Assembly (NCBI GenBank): GCA_009760855.2
Contig: WPIO01000273.1
Span: 1-64,000 of the forward strand
Length of the DNA: 64,000 nucleotides
Origin: Cristatella mucedo
Lineage: Eukaryota > Bryozoa > Phylactolaemata > Cristatellidae
Direction: 5' to 3'
How positions within the stretch are numbered: position 1 is the stretch's first letter; every line of letters starts with the position of its first letter. Below, one piece after another: positions 32,425 to 43,960 of this stretch. Under the pieces are notes generated by a model that made no database searches, was not told the DNA's origin, and was given only the letters and a program-made list of their open reading frames with translations. A program made the translations under genes and the position numbers.

Positions 32425-35340
32425 AATTGAGATCGACTCGAAGTTTTGACTCGGGCACTTGCAAACAAAGTCGACGTATGCTGTCCTTGCCAGACAGCAG
32501 GCAATGCTTAGGCAATACCATACTCTACTAGCCGCTAGTTTAGTAGACATTCGGGCCCCTTTGTAATTTCAAGCTCACATTTCGTGCGATTTTCTATCAG
32601 AATACATAATTCAATATAGAAGTGATAATTTTTAAAATTAACCTAAATTAAGGTTAAGAGTAGATTCACGTGTAATGATATTAATAATAATCATTAAAAT
32701 CAGGCTTGCCTACTGTAAAATGCTGCTTGTAAAAATAATAAAGGAACTCTACACGTGTTCGAGTCTATTTTCCACGGATGGTTGTATTGGCCCCTATCTT
32801 TGCTATTACTTAACGTGCATGGCTGACAGTTAACGAGCAAACTAGCTTGGAAATGCCGTGTTACTTTAGACTCGGAAAATTGGATCTTTAACGGGCCGAT
32901 TTTTCGTCTGAGTCTCCAAGGGTTATGGCATTTGCCTTAGAAAATTGAAAGTCATAGCTATGCATTTATCACTTATGTTGGTTTGAAAGCATATCCCTGC
33001 TTAATGAGATATTAAAGAACAGCAGTTGAAGATTCTCACAGTCAATACCTCGTCGGTTTACCAAGGTTTGCATAGCCTTTGCCATTGCCTTTGGTTGCTG
33101 TGCTGTGATCAATACTAACGTGCAAAGTAGCTTGAACATTCTACGTTTAACTGAAAATTCTTTAGAAAGGTTTAATGGCAACCTTTTCTTTTTAAAGCAG
33201 ATATTATTTCGAGTTGCCGTGATGTGTAGTGGGTAGCTGAATGGCTATATAGCACCATATCACAGCTCTTTGCAAGCACGTTCCAGCTGACTCTCCGGTC
33301 AAGGACCTGAGAGGCCATCTTGCTTAACGTCATACCCTGACTTGTACACATTTCAAAAGCAACTAGATATGCATCTATTGATTACAGCGTAAATTAGGTC
33401 CATGTAAGTCATCTTAGGTTCGCTTATGCTTGCTGACACTGCCAGTGCCACTAACCATAAAAGCATGCTGATCCTCTGCATGTCACTGCTAACCATGTTA
33501 TGCTTATTCATTGAGCATGCTACAGCTAACCGTTTGACCATACATCTTTGAGAGCAACAGTGAATTACCACGACAGAGATTTAGTTCTTTGAGGGTGCAT
33601 ATAATAAGCGTGTTACCATTATTGTTATTGCAACTTCGAATAGAGTATTTGCCATAGCTAGTCGTGCATTCCTCACGATTGTCTTTGAGCGTAAGTTACA
33701 TAATTTTACGTTAAATAACGTCCTTCGTAATATTCATTAAAACTTGGATCATTGATATACCGTTTTCGTTCAATTTAGCGATCAGATTATTGAGGATTTC
33801 AGTGAGTTCCGAGCCTGTGCTACTGATTGTTGTGAATTGCTCCAGTCTAGTCAAGGTAATTGTGGTAAAATCTCGGGGTAAATCACGATCGGAGCTTAGG
33901 CCAAGCGGCTACCATAAACATTGCTTCGGGTGTATGTGTTCTGATGGCTTTGCTGTTAATTGCTGTGAATTGTGCTAGGTTATGGTCTGGGACCTAGCCG
34001 TTGCAGTCGAAAACATTGGGTTGCATTAGAATGCAAATGAGCGATATATTTTGCCATTTTGAGCTTGCAAGTTGAAACTGAAACTGAGTCTAGAATTATA
34101 TACTATGTACGTTTAAGCTCTGCGTTCCCGTCTGAAAATTAGTTTCAAAGTTAGCAGCGGATTAGAGTATACTAAGCTATTTTCACTGTCCTCGTGAGTC
34201 AATAACCAGCCTGATTGAGGTGATGGATAATGAGTTTTTAATTTGGTTCATGTGGACGCAACGTAGCAGAATTCATTATTCACTAAAAACTGGAGCAACG
34301 GTGAAATATACTTCTATTCGACTTGAGGCGGATAAGGTGGTTTGGTGTGATCTTTGGTACTGGTTGGAGATATTGTAATCTATTTCAGTGTGTTGAACAA
34401 TAATGCTATAGCCAATGCAACTAAAGTTTTATGAGTGTAGTTTTCACAGAGCGTACTATCTCACAATTTTCTTATTCTGTGGAATGCAGTAAATTGGGGT
34501 GGTTGTGGTATTAGCCAGGCTGGTGCAATGTAATGTAGTTTACTTTGTTAAAACGAGTGATCGAAATTCTGCTGAATAATGAGGGTATATTTTTCATGTG
34601 GCTTTTTTGTATACTACAAAATATAAAGCTTCGAATAGCTGATTCACAGTGGATTTGAGGCAAACTAAAGTGGGTTTCAATCTAGCCCTCCGTCCTTGCC
34701 ACTTATTTGTGTAAACGTAATTGTACACAATGACAGGAAATTAGTGAGAGATGAAATCAGCGTGCAACAATTTTCGCTCTAAATTTAAGCTCGGCAGTGC
34801 GATTTCTTGTTGATTTTAACCTGAAGTTTTTATATGCATCGTGGTCGAATATGATTGATTTCGGTGGATTTTTGTGAATTGTTGTGAATTAGGATGGATT
34901 GTAATAATCAGTTGCTCTTGCCTATACAAGCGGATTGGCAAGCTCAGTTTAACTGGCGGAGCCTGCCATTGCTAGACCGAGGTTTCCCTTTAACTGGCAT
35001 AGCCTGCCCTTAGCTGGAAGTAGTAAAGCGACTGACAAGGAAGCCATGAGGGTGAAGCAAAAGAGTGGCTGCGTGCTGTTGTGCCTGAAGCGCCAGCCAG
35101 ACAGACTAAGTGGAAGCCTGAGCAAAGTTTTAAGTGTGCCCTTGCATGTTCTTGATTGCATCAAACTTTAGGTATAGAATCCTAAAAAAGGCTGACGGCG
35201 TTCAGAATTGCTGTGAGTTGCAGCTAAATTAAGAATCAAACGAAGGTCGCGGATACCTGGAAGGCTGACTCAAGACGTGAGTTTTGCGGCAGAGAATGAG
35301 ATCTGTACAACAGTGAAAAATACATTAGACTAGCTCCGAT
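32425..35340. repeat. Degenerate tandem array, left part, with duplicated block
   Basis: Diverged monomers with GATTGC/AATTGC-type cores recur at roughly 150-180 bp spacing (for example near 33655, 33826 and 34000). 32425-34165 is paralogous to 57205-59297. Later monomers (34200-35340) carry GGTGGATT/GTGAATTG motifs and are more worn. A LINE A tail interrupts at 33340-33625. Confidence 0.55.
33340..33625 (+). mobile_element. LINE A 3' end inside the array
   Basis: CCTGACTTGTACACATTTCA through the worn hairpin (GAGATTTAGTTCTTTGAGGG) and ACCATTATTGTTATTG. Its orthologue in the second block is at about 58075-58590, so the insertion predates the block duplication. Confidence 0.65.
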
Positions 35341-35344
35341 AACA

Positions 35345-35625
35345 AACTAAAACTCATTTAGTGGGTCCCTGTGATTTGTCTTTGATGTGCTTATCCGTGC
35401 TAACACTGTGCATGCTACCACTAACCACATTTGCATGCTGACCCAGTGCATGTCACCCCTAACCATATTAATAATCTCGTTTGTTTTTCAAGCATGACTT
35501 TACTTAATATTCAATTGCATTTTACTTTACAGCAAATGTAAAGCGCCTAGAGAGAGATTGAGTTCTCTGAGGGTGCTTTATCAAGTGAGTTATTATTATT
35601 ATTATTATTATTATTTTTACCAGTT
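35345..35625 (+). mobile_element. LINE A 3' end, well preserved tail
   Basis: TTAGTGGGTCCCTGTGATTT to the hairpin AAAGCGCCTAGAGAG ... GTTCTCTGAGGGTGC, then an (ATT)n run at 35591-35615. A 5'-truncated insertion of about 280 bp. Confidence 0.8.
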
Positions 35626-36344
35626 CACATATCTTGACGTTAAATTAAGATTCTTGGTAGAAGTCGGGTAGCTTATGAAAACGCTTTAGCGGCAAGCAAT
35701 ATGTAGATCTTACAAGTTTTTGTTATTCCGACGTTAATGTAAAATAATTTGCAACGAAATATGCGATCCCAAAATTGTTTATTACGACACGTCAAGTCTC
35801 GGCACCAAATAGCCCACTGCAACTTAAGCCTTTCATTGTCAGTTGAGAAGACGCGTTTCAGAATTTAATCGCTGCCTGCTAATTCTTCGCAATATTGTTG
35901 TATTGTTGCAGTTGCAAATAATTGTCTTTCTAGCTAAACTAAATCCCTGTTTATCTGAAAGCAATAATGGACCGTCTCGAGTCTATGGTTTAACCATATT
36001 AAGCATAGAAAACGAAGAACTAGAAATATTGACTTCGAAATGTAATTGACCAGTTTGCCTCGTTCAAGCCTGAACGATTGCTGTAGCTTATAGCTGTGAT
36101 GTATACATTATACCTTTAATACAGTGATGATCGCATATCAACTCGATATGCTAGCTAGTGTGTAATGGTTTCATTTAGTCTGCGATGGTGGCATGTTGCA
36201 GCAATTCACAACAAGGGAAGGGCCACCGTTTGTAGTTTAGTCCACGCATGCCGAAAGAGCTTACTGCACTCAATTGCAATGCAACGATCTTCTTCAGACT
36301 GCCTAAAACTCTTTCTAAGGCAGTGTTCGGAGTTCGTTGATAAA
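35626..36344. other. Unrecognised segment between LINE A tails
   Basis: No clear array monomers, LINE sequence or supported frame. Probably diverged array or unique spacer. Confidence 0.35.
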
Positions 36345-36570
36345 CTATGTGTGTAACGGGGCATATGCGATCTGATACTGTGCGAGCTGCCACTGACCAC
36401 ACTGGCATGCTAACCCTGTGCATGTCACCCCTAACCATGTTTATTCATGTTATTTATCAACCATGATATTACTCACCATTCAATCGCGTTTCCTTTTGTC
36501 GCAAATATAAAGTTCCTAGAAAAAGTTCTCTAAGGGTGCGTTATCAAGTGCGTTATTATTATTGTTATAA
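36345..36570 (+). mobile_element. LINE A 3' end
   Basis: GCTGCCACTGACCACACTGG, CATGTCACCCCTAACCATGT and the terminal region with GTTCTCTAAGGGTGCGTTAT and ATTATTATTG. The 5' arm of the hairpin is partly lost. Confidence 0.7.
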
Positions 36571-36639
36571 CTGATTGTGGGAGATTTCAACGCTCTGGTT
36601 CACATCCTAGTAACTGCCGGAGCAGCTCATTTCTCAGTA

Positions 36640-37965
36640 GCATAGGGAACTCTATAAAAATAATAATAATAATAATATGCTTGATAAAGCTCCTTCAGCG
36701 AACTCAATTTAATTTTTTCATCTACATGGTTTAAAGTTGCAGCAAAGGAAGTATGATTAAATGGTTAGTATTACCATGCTAAATACACAACACAAATAAC
36801 ATCGTTTTGAGTGACATGCACATGTTGCAAGCGTAGTTAGTGGCGGCCTTCACAGTGTCAACACCCATAAACACATAAATGACGAATCACGAGGACCCAC
36901 TCAATGCTGTGATGAATATGTGCACTTTTAATTTCTTTTTAAATGTTGTCCATTCGGAGGATGTCATGCCAGGAATCGAGAGTGAGTTCCAAGGTTTTGG
37001 GTGATGGGAACTAAAGGAACGGTCTCCAGTGGATTTCAGGTTTGCACGAATTGTAGTTAAACACTTAGATTCCTAAACGCGGGCGGTAAGGCGCTTAACC
37101 TGATGGGGCAGTAGATCTGATAGGTAGGCTGGAGCCAAGAATGAAGGGACCTAAAAGTGAGCGACAAGACCTTGAAGTCAGCACGTTGCTTGACTGGTAA
37201 CCAGTGCAGGTCTGCGAGAATTTAATGTATAGTAATGTATCTCCGTCTGTAACTCTATTAATTCATAAAGACCACGTGGGTGTTACGAAGGAGAGTTTTG
37301 TATAGCACACTCACACCCTAAGTGGTATTCGTTAAGCATTCGGTAGCCAACAGACTTTGTCTCACGCAAGAAAGAGAAAGTGGGAAGCATAGCAGAGTCA
37401 GGAGAGCAGTTGAGGTAGTGAGTAGCATGGAATTAGCAGCTCCGGACCTCTGAAAAGGATGAGCCATAGTCGTCAGCAGGAGAGTAGTTGTCGTTGCGTA
37501 AGAATCGTGGAAGCGAGTTCCACAGTCTAGGACCTGCAGATCTAAAGCTTCTTTCGACAACGGTCTTTAGGCGGAGGAATGGAACAGGTAATTTATTTTC
37601 CACACAGGACCTGAGGAAACTCTGTAGTGTGGAAACTGCGAAGCTCCAGACTGACAAGCCGAGCTGCAATGTTTGGCACCAGATGTAAGTGCCTGATTGC
37701 ATATTTCGGCAGGAGAGCAAGCAGTGAGTTAAAGAAGTCAGGACTGGATGTCACAAATGCATTTACTCATTTACACGCAGCATCTCTGTCTAAACAAGAC
37801 CGAGCATCATGAAATTAAAATTAGGCAGACTTGATTGTGGAGAGCTGATGTGTTAGTCTAACGAAAATTCACTTTTGAATATGACACCGAAATTATGTGC
37901 AGATTCGACGGGTTACATGCTGGCAGAGTAAATTTTTAGCGTTAACATTTCAAGTTTCTAAATTA
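36640..37965 (-). mobile_element. LINE A copy split by LINE B
   Basis: ATA-rich tail and worn hairpin at 36655-36720, 3' UTR and C-terminal region to about 37217, then resumption at about 37622 (GTGTGGAAACTGCGAAGCTC, GACAAGCCGAGCTGC) to about 37965 in the RT C-terminal region. Confidence 0.72.
37218..37621 (-). mobile_element. LINE B 3' end nested in LINE A
   Basis: Begins TTAATGTATAGTAATGTATC, the LINE B 3' terminus on the opposite strand. The - frame 37433-37720 reads FLRLKTVVERSFRSAGPRLW and NDNYSPADDYGSSFSEV. It ends at CACAGGACCTGAGG, after which LINE A resumes. Confidence 0.75.
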
Positions 37966-37984
37966 TTTTAAGGGTAAGTTCAGA

Positions 37985-38372
37985 TAAAACTTATGACCAA
38001 AGTAAACTAATTAATACCATGTTTACCATGATGGGCTGCTACAGACTTTGAACTTAAGTTTTGTCCGAAACGTTAATCACACAACTCACGTCAAAAGCCA
38101 TATCTTACATCTTGCTATCACTTAGATTGTCAAGTCAACTGACCTTGCTTTGTATTCACTGAACCTCTCAGATCACCGTTCGGTCTCTTTAACGTTCCTT
38201 CTCTGTTGTACATGCAGGGTTGTGTCGAGTTTTTCTAGATACATAATATAAAAAGTATCGACCAAGACAAATTTAAAAAATCTGTATGGCTTGTATACTT
38301 GATTTAAACCCAGATTCTACTGACAGCCTTGATGCCAGTACTGATGCAGTGAACAATACAAATAATTACAAT
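37985..38372 (+). mobile_element. LINE endonuclease-domain fragment
   Basis: Translation in the + direction gives AITRIVKSTDLALYSLNLSD, then HRSVSLTFLL, and later KSIDQDKFKKSV. The SDH-R pattern is the C-terminal catalytic motif of the apurinic-type endonuclease that nicks target DNA in CR1/L2-like LINEs. This is the only endonuclease piece I can see in the window. Stops show decay. It may belong to LINE A or another family. Confidence 0.6.
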
Positions 38373-38373
38373 A

Positions 38374-38985
38374 ATAATAATAATAATGTACTTAATAAAG
38401 CGCCCTTAGAGAACTTTATCTCTTTCTGGGCGCTTTACATTTGCTGCAAAGGGAAATGCAATTAAATGGTAAGTAAAATCATGCTTGAAAAGCAAACAAA
38501 ATTAATAACATGGTTAGGGGTGACATGCACAGGGTCAGCATGCAAATGTGGTTAGTGGCAGCATGCACAGTGTCAGCACTCATAAGCACGTGAAGGACGA
38601 ATCACAGGGACCCACTAAATGCTGTCCTAAATAGGAGTGTTTTTACGTTTCTTTTAAATGTGGTCAGGTCAGGGGATGTTCTGAAGCAGGTCGGGAGGGA
38701 GTTCCAGGCTTTGGCAGCATACGAACTAAATGCACGGTCTCCAAAGGATTTGAGGTTTGTACGAGGTATTTCTAGACTGTTGGATTCCGAAAAGCAGGTG
38801 GTACGATGTTTAGCCTGATGGGGGAGTATGTTGGAGAGAGGCTGGAGCCATAGAATGAAGGCAATCCGTTTCTTGACTGGTAGCCAGTTCAGGTCAGCGA
38901 GAAGTGGTGTAAAGAGACAACTGCGACGCTCACAACAGACAAGCCTAGCTGCGGTGTTTTGCACCAGCTGCAATCGCCTTAGTAG
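38374..38985 (-). mobile_element. LINE A 3' end and C-terminal region
   Basis: (AAT)n at 38374-38387, hairpin at 38397-38440, 3' UTR, then frame 38602-39033 reading LQLVQNTAARLVCCERRSCL, LLADLNWLPVKKRIAFI and KSFGDRAFSSYAAKAWNSLP. 5' truncation occurs at about 38985. Confidence 0.8.
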
Positions 38986-39439
38986 TGCCATTGACAATAT
39001 AGTGTAGTAAATAGGAGTGCCATTGAAAGACACGTTGTGTTACATTCTTTCAGTGTATTGGAGATTCCTTACGATTTCCACAATAACTTCCAAAGATGCA
39101 CTGTGTTCAGCTCAGGTTTCAAAACCGTTTTAAGAAGCCTGATTCTGATGATGATCTAGTCTATTTAAAAGACTTTATTATAGTCTAATTCAAGAGCTCA
39201 AAACGCCAGGGCTTTTTGTTTTCACTCTAGAACTAAACATGGCTGGTTAGACACGTAGCAGATTTGTACACGACTTTAATGAATACACTTGCTAATGCTA
39301 AGGAGTTTAAATCCCCAGATATTAAAGGCTCGGCCAAAAATATTTGGCTTTCCTTATTGCAATAACTTGTGCACATTCTGCTTCCTTAAAGCCGCTTCCG
39401 ACTAAATCTAAATGGGATCGTCGCCCAGCAGCACCCAAT
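38986..39439. other. Short unrecognised spacer
   Basis: Contains a two-copy 12-mer, GTGCCATTGA(C/A)A, near 38990 and 39018. Otherwise nothing supported. Confidence 0.35.
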
Positions 39440-42310
39440 CTATTTTTAATGGACCGTTATAGATTTTCGTATTTTCCCAGGCCGTAGCTGTCGATTGCCG
39501 CATATTGCCCTCGCATGTACGTTCAAGATCGGTCGATATTACGTGGTTGCACTTTTAATGCAGCACACTGTTACGCAAGAAATTGCGAAATTCTCCCACC
39601 TGCTTTGTTTGTAACTGTAACAGACAATAGTAGATTGCTATATTGTATCTGGCAATTGCCGTCGATTGCCATGGATTGCCCAAGGTTGAAGTCGAGTTGA
39701 ACGCGAAAAAGGGCAGCATGGGCACCCACAGTGAGCTTTATGTAGTAGTATAGTTACAAATTCAAAAAGCCAATATCCAGCAAATTTGAACCAGATTACT
39801 GCAGAGACCGGGCCATTGACGTCGATTGCCGGGCATTGCCCTCGATTGTGTCTTTGTCGATTGTATGAAAGGATGAGGCTGCAGTTTCAATGCACTGCTG
39901 TGCAATACGCAAGAAAAGTTGGAGCTTCTCTCAGCAACTGTTGGTGCATTTGTAACTGTCCGTTATGCATTGGCGTATTTCCCCGGGCAATATCCGTCGA
40001 CTGCTGTGGGTTGCCGTCAATTGAATGTGAAACACGGGTGAAAATTATGTGCCCCCACACAGGTACATATTACGTAGAAGGAGAGTTGCAGTTTATTGCA
40101 GCCAATCTTGTCGATTTTCCACGGAATTCGCTATCGGCCCGGCCCCTACCATTGCTGTTGATTGCCGTGCATTGCTGACAGTTACCAAACTAAGCATCTT
40201 GAAAGTTCCACGGTTTTACTTTGGATGCAGCGGAAAGTTATATGTAATGATAATTGAGGCTTCCGTACTGCCAATTTCGCTTCAATTCGCCGGGAATTGG
40301 GGTATTGGCCCAGGACATTGCTGTCGATTGCCGTTCATTGCTCGCGATTGTACGTTCGCGATTGGTTGAAAGGATTTGATTGCACTTTCAAAACAGTTGG
40401 CTGTGATAGGTAAGATATATTTTATCTTAGCCCGGTCACTTTCCGGTGGTTTCCGATGGACCATAGTGGATTGCCATATTTGCCCGACCCATTGCCGTCT
40501 GTTGCCATGCATTGTGCAAGATAGAACGGTCAAAGCTGGTTGAAAGTATGTGTTCACGCAGTGAGATGTTACTCTGAATGAGAATTGGAGCTTGGTGCAG
40601 CCTATTTCTCGTCGATTTGCCACGGATTTCGGTATTGGTCCCTGCCATTATTATCAATCGCCGTGTATTGTTGACAAATGACGTGCAAAATAGCTTGAAA
40701 ATCCTACGATTTCACTTTTAGCACAAATAAATGTGAAATGCGATGACTGGCGGCACTTCGTGCGGCCAATTTAATGTCAACTTGCCACAGAGAGTAGTTG
40801 ATTGCTGCTTCGAGCCAAGCCGTTGCCGTACACTGACATGCATTGCCCGAAATTTTGCGATTGCAATTGCTTAAAATGATGGGGTTAAATTTAATCAGTG
40901 TGTATTGTAACATGCATTAAAAATTGAAGCATTGCGAAACCAATTTCAGGGCATTTTGCATCAGATTGCTGTAAATTGAGGTATTTGCCCGGGCCATTGT
41001 AGTCAATTGCAGTGCATTGCTGCCGAATGATCAAGACAATTGTAGTGCAATTGAGGGATTACGCAATAACCAAAAAGTAGAGCAACGTGAAATCACTATT
41101 GGAGCCCAAAGTGTACGTATTTTGGTCGTTCTCGGCGGGTTGGGATACATTGATGTACTGGCCCGGGGAGTTGCAGTCGATTGCAGTGCATTGCTGCAGA
41201 ATGGCCGAGGCAATTACAGTGAAATTATGCAAGTACAAGATAACCAAAGAGTAGAGAATCGTGCAATCATAATTAGAGCTTCTAGTGCACGGGTTATGGT
41301 CGCTGTATAGCAGATTGCAGCAGGTTTCGGCGGATTGAGGTGGATTGTGGTATGGGACTGGGTCGTTGAAGTCGATTGCAATTCATTGCACGAGAACGCG
41401 TGTGCACAATAGAGCACGATTTTGTGGATGCACTTTAACTGAGTCTAGTCCTATATGCAATGTCAATTACCGCTTTGAGATGGTGATTTGATGATGATTT
41501 GCAGAGGAATAGACTGGATTACTGAATTTTACCAGGTCATTTCAAGCGATTGCCACCTATTGCCACAGTGCGAGGTTGCACATTGTTTTTTATTTTACGT
41601 GGTCGTTCACACAGCACGGTGCACTTTAATAAGCAATAATAACTGGAGTTCGGCGCAATGTGTTTCAATTTTTAATGGGGTGGATTATGTGGATTGAAGT
41701 GGATTGTGGTATTGGCCGCTGCTTCTGTAGTCGATAGCAGCAAATTGTACGAGAATGGCCGTTTCAGTGCAATTGAAATCACTTTTAGATGCAATTATCA
41801 CAGAGTTTGCTGTCATGTGCAATTAAAAAATGAGCTTTTCGATTAGTATTTCTTTCGTTGCTTTGTGGAATGCAGTGGATTGAGGTGGATTGCAGCAGAT
41901 TTTGGTTTTGGCCTGGGCCACTGCAATTTTTTTTCAGTGACTTCGTGAAACGCGTGAGCGGAATCGCGCAAAACTTTCTGGGTACATTTTCCGTATAGTC
42001 TAGTTTAATATTCCAGACTTTTTCGAGCTATTTTCAGCATATTTAGGGTGGATTTGACGACAACTAGAATGGATTGGGGTCGATTGAGGTACAGGCGTCC
42101 AGTGCCAAAGCTCATTTGCAGAAGTGGGCGTGAGCAAAGAGACATGAAATTCTTTGAACAGATAAATTCGAATGTGTACTACAATATCCGCGAAAAACTT
42201 GAGCTCGGCAACGCTTACGTCTGGTAGTTGCTACTCTAATTAGAGTAGATTTTGGTAGATTGCAGTGGTTTGTGGTTGATTTCGGTGGGTTAAGGTAATT
42301 CGTCAAACGC
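39440..42310 (+). repeat. Degenerate ~160-195 bp tandem array
   Basis: A core like CATTGCCGTCGATTGCCGTG followed by CATTGC recurs, with variants, near 39482, 39654, 39814, 39990, 40149, 40315, 40490, 40646, 40820, 40997, 41170, 41365, 41550 and 41725. More worn copies lie to about 42270. Before each core there is often a GGATTG...GGTATTGGCCC segment, and after it a stretch with TTCACTTT and GGAGCTT. About 16 monomers, all mutually diverged. Frames crossing it (39786-40178, 40049-40369, 41017-41310) are by-products. It is an old satellite-like array, not a CRISPR: monomers lack short identical repeats with unique spacers. Confidence 0.7.
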
Positions 42311-42949
42311 TTCCACTGCCCTTTCCTACTGAGCCTTAGTAATCACGCGCTATTTCAATCTCCACCCTCTTAATGCTCCCCTGGCACACCCAATTGCACT
42401 CGTTAACTCGTTCTGGCGAAAATTCATTACGGCTTAGGGCTGCCTCAGCTAACTGCTCCCGAAGCAACGTCAAAGTTCTAAAATTATGCTGCGAAACGAG
42501 TGATGCCAAATTAAGCCCAATAACAGTTAGTTCTTAACTCAAAGCAAGACAGGGCCGAGAGACGGCTCGTGCCTCAAAAACTCGTGAGTTTGGATCCTCG
42601 TAAGTCAAATTACCTCTATAGTGAAGGTGAAGAAAACTGAGACAAGTTAATTAGGCCGGATCCATCAAAATATAACTAGTGGGCTGCTTGTGGGGACGGG
42701 AGCTCTAGCTAGGCCTGATATAGCCTAAAGGCCGGAGATTGCCGACCTCTAGCCTAGACTATCAACAGTTTCTTCAACAGCTCTCAGGTTAACTCCTAAC
42801 AAAACGATAGACAAGAACAGTGAGCCCATCCACAGAAAGGCGAAATTCCCCCAAGAATGCTGACCTTCAATTCAGCGTAGTACCTCAATGTCCACATTCA
42901 AGCAGGTCACTAGTGATCTCGTCCTGAAGCTTATATATCATTCAAAGAA
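42311..42949. other. Unrecognised segment
   Basis: No supported gene. A 50-bp stretch near 42710-42762 (GCCTGATATAGCCTAAAGGC, GGAGATTGCCGACCTCTA) resembles 51683-51730 and may mark a small unnamed repeat. Confidence 0.35.
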
Positions 42950-43960
42950 GACAACTATTCCTTTAGTCCCTCATCCCAAGGTCCAGCTTCTATGGTGCAG
43001 TGATTTATCTACTGCTGCCCTGCATAGTTAACATCCTAAATATAGCATTCAAGTACATTATTATTATTGTCCTCAAACCATGTCCAAGCACCTTTCAAAG
43101 GTCTGTAGTCATGCTACTACTCAAGAAATCTACACAATGCGAAGAAACTTTTGAAACTTCTTAACAATCTCCCTCCTACTGTTTCTTTCAAAGACACTTT
43201 TACTAGTACTGGCAGACCAGCTGAACTCATAAATTGAAACTTGAAAACCTTGCTGGTAAGTTCCCTTCTGGTTTTAAAGCTGATCACTCCTCAGAGTGAG
43301 CACCGCTTCTGGCATACAACTACCTACTCAGGAATGTAGACACAGGTAGCCTATCTCTCCTTACTTTGCTCTATCTTTTGGCAGTTGTTGATACTATCGA
43401 AAACCAAGCCCTTCGTGTGAACATCTCTTCTCGGTAGGGCATCGCTGTTACTATTCTGCAATCGCTCATGTCCTATTTTAGAGGGAGAGTGTAGGTGTGA
43501 ATGAACAAGTGTCACGTCTCTGTATGCGGATTATCTATATAACCAGATTGGAACTGACCATCAAGGTTTATAGCATCAACTGCATTTAGGTTGGCAGCCA
43601 CAGCAGTGCATATCATGCTGATATGTGGCTACTTTTTGACCAGTGTAAACATTTTCCAAAGCGAACCTGAAATAATTCGTCAATCAGCTCTTTGCTGTCT
43701 AATCTATGTTTTGGTTCATCAAACTGTAATTCAAAGCTCATAGAGGCCGCATTGCGATCGTTATATTTAGCATTTAGTTAACGAATCTCGGTACTGTTTG
43801 AAGCAGTAAAATATTTCGGCGATTATCCCAGCATGGTGTTTATGCCACTACCAGAAAACCTGCAATGCATTTAACCCTGTAGCACTACATTGAAGCGATA
43901 TTGACATTCAGCTGAGGCAGGGTAGGCTTACTATAGTTTTCGACCGTGTCATTTTAATTA
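42950..43960 (+). mobile_element. Very old LINE A RT remnant
   Basis: In shifting + frames: AAGAAATCTACACAATGCGA (KKST), TCTGGTTTTAAAGCTGATCA (SGFKADH) and TTGATACTATCGAAAACCAA (FDTIDHQ region of motif A), followed by scrambled RT and C-terminal pieces. Order and spacing fit LINE A, but decay is extreme. Confidence 0.55.

Noticed and set aside
39786-41310. Several 60-130 codon frames in the tandem array
   Set aside because: They occur on both strands and follow the monomers. No codon conservation between monomers is apparent.
39440-42310. CRISPR-like array
   Set aside because: Repeats are long, strongly diverged and continuous, without short identical repeats separated by unique spacers. 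The genome is eukaryotic.
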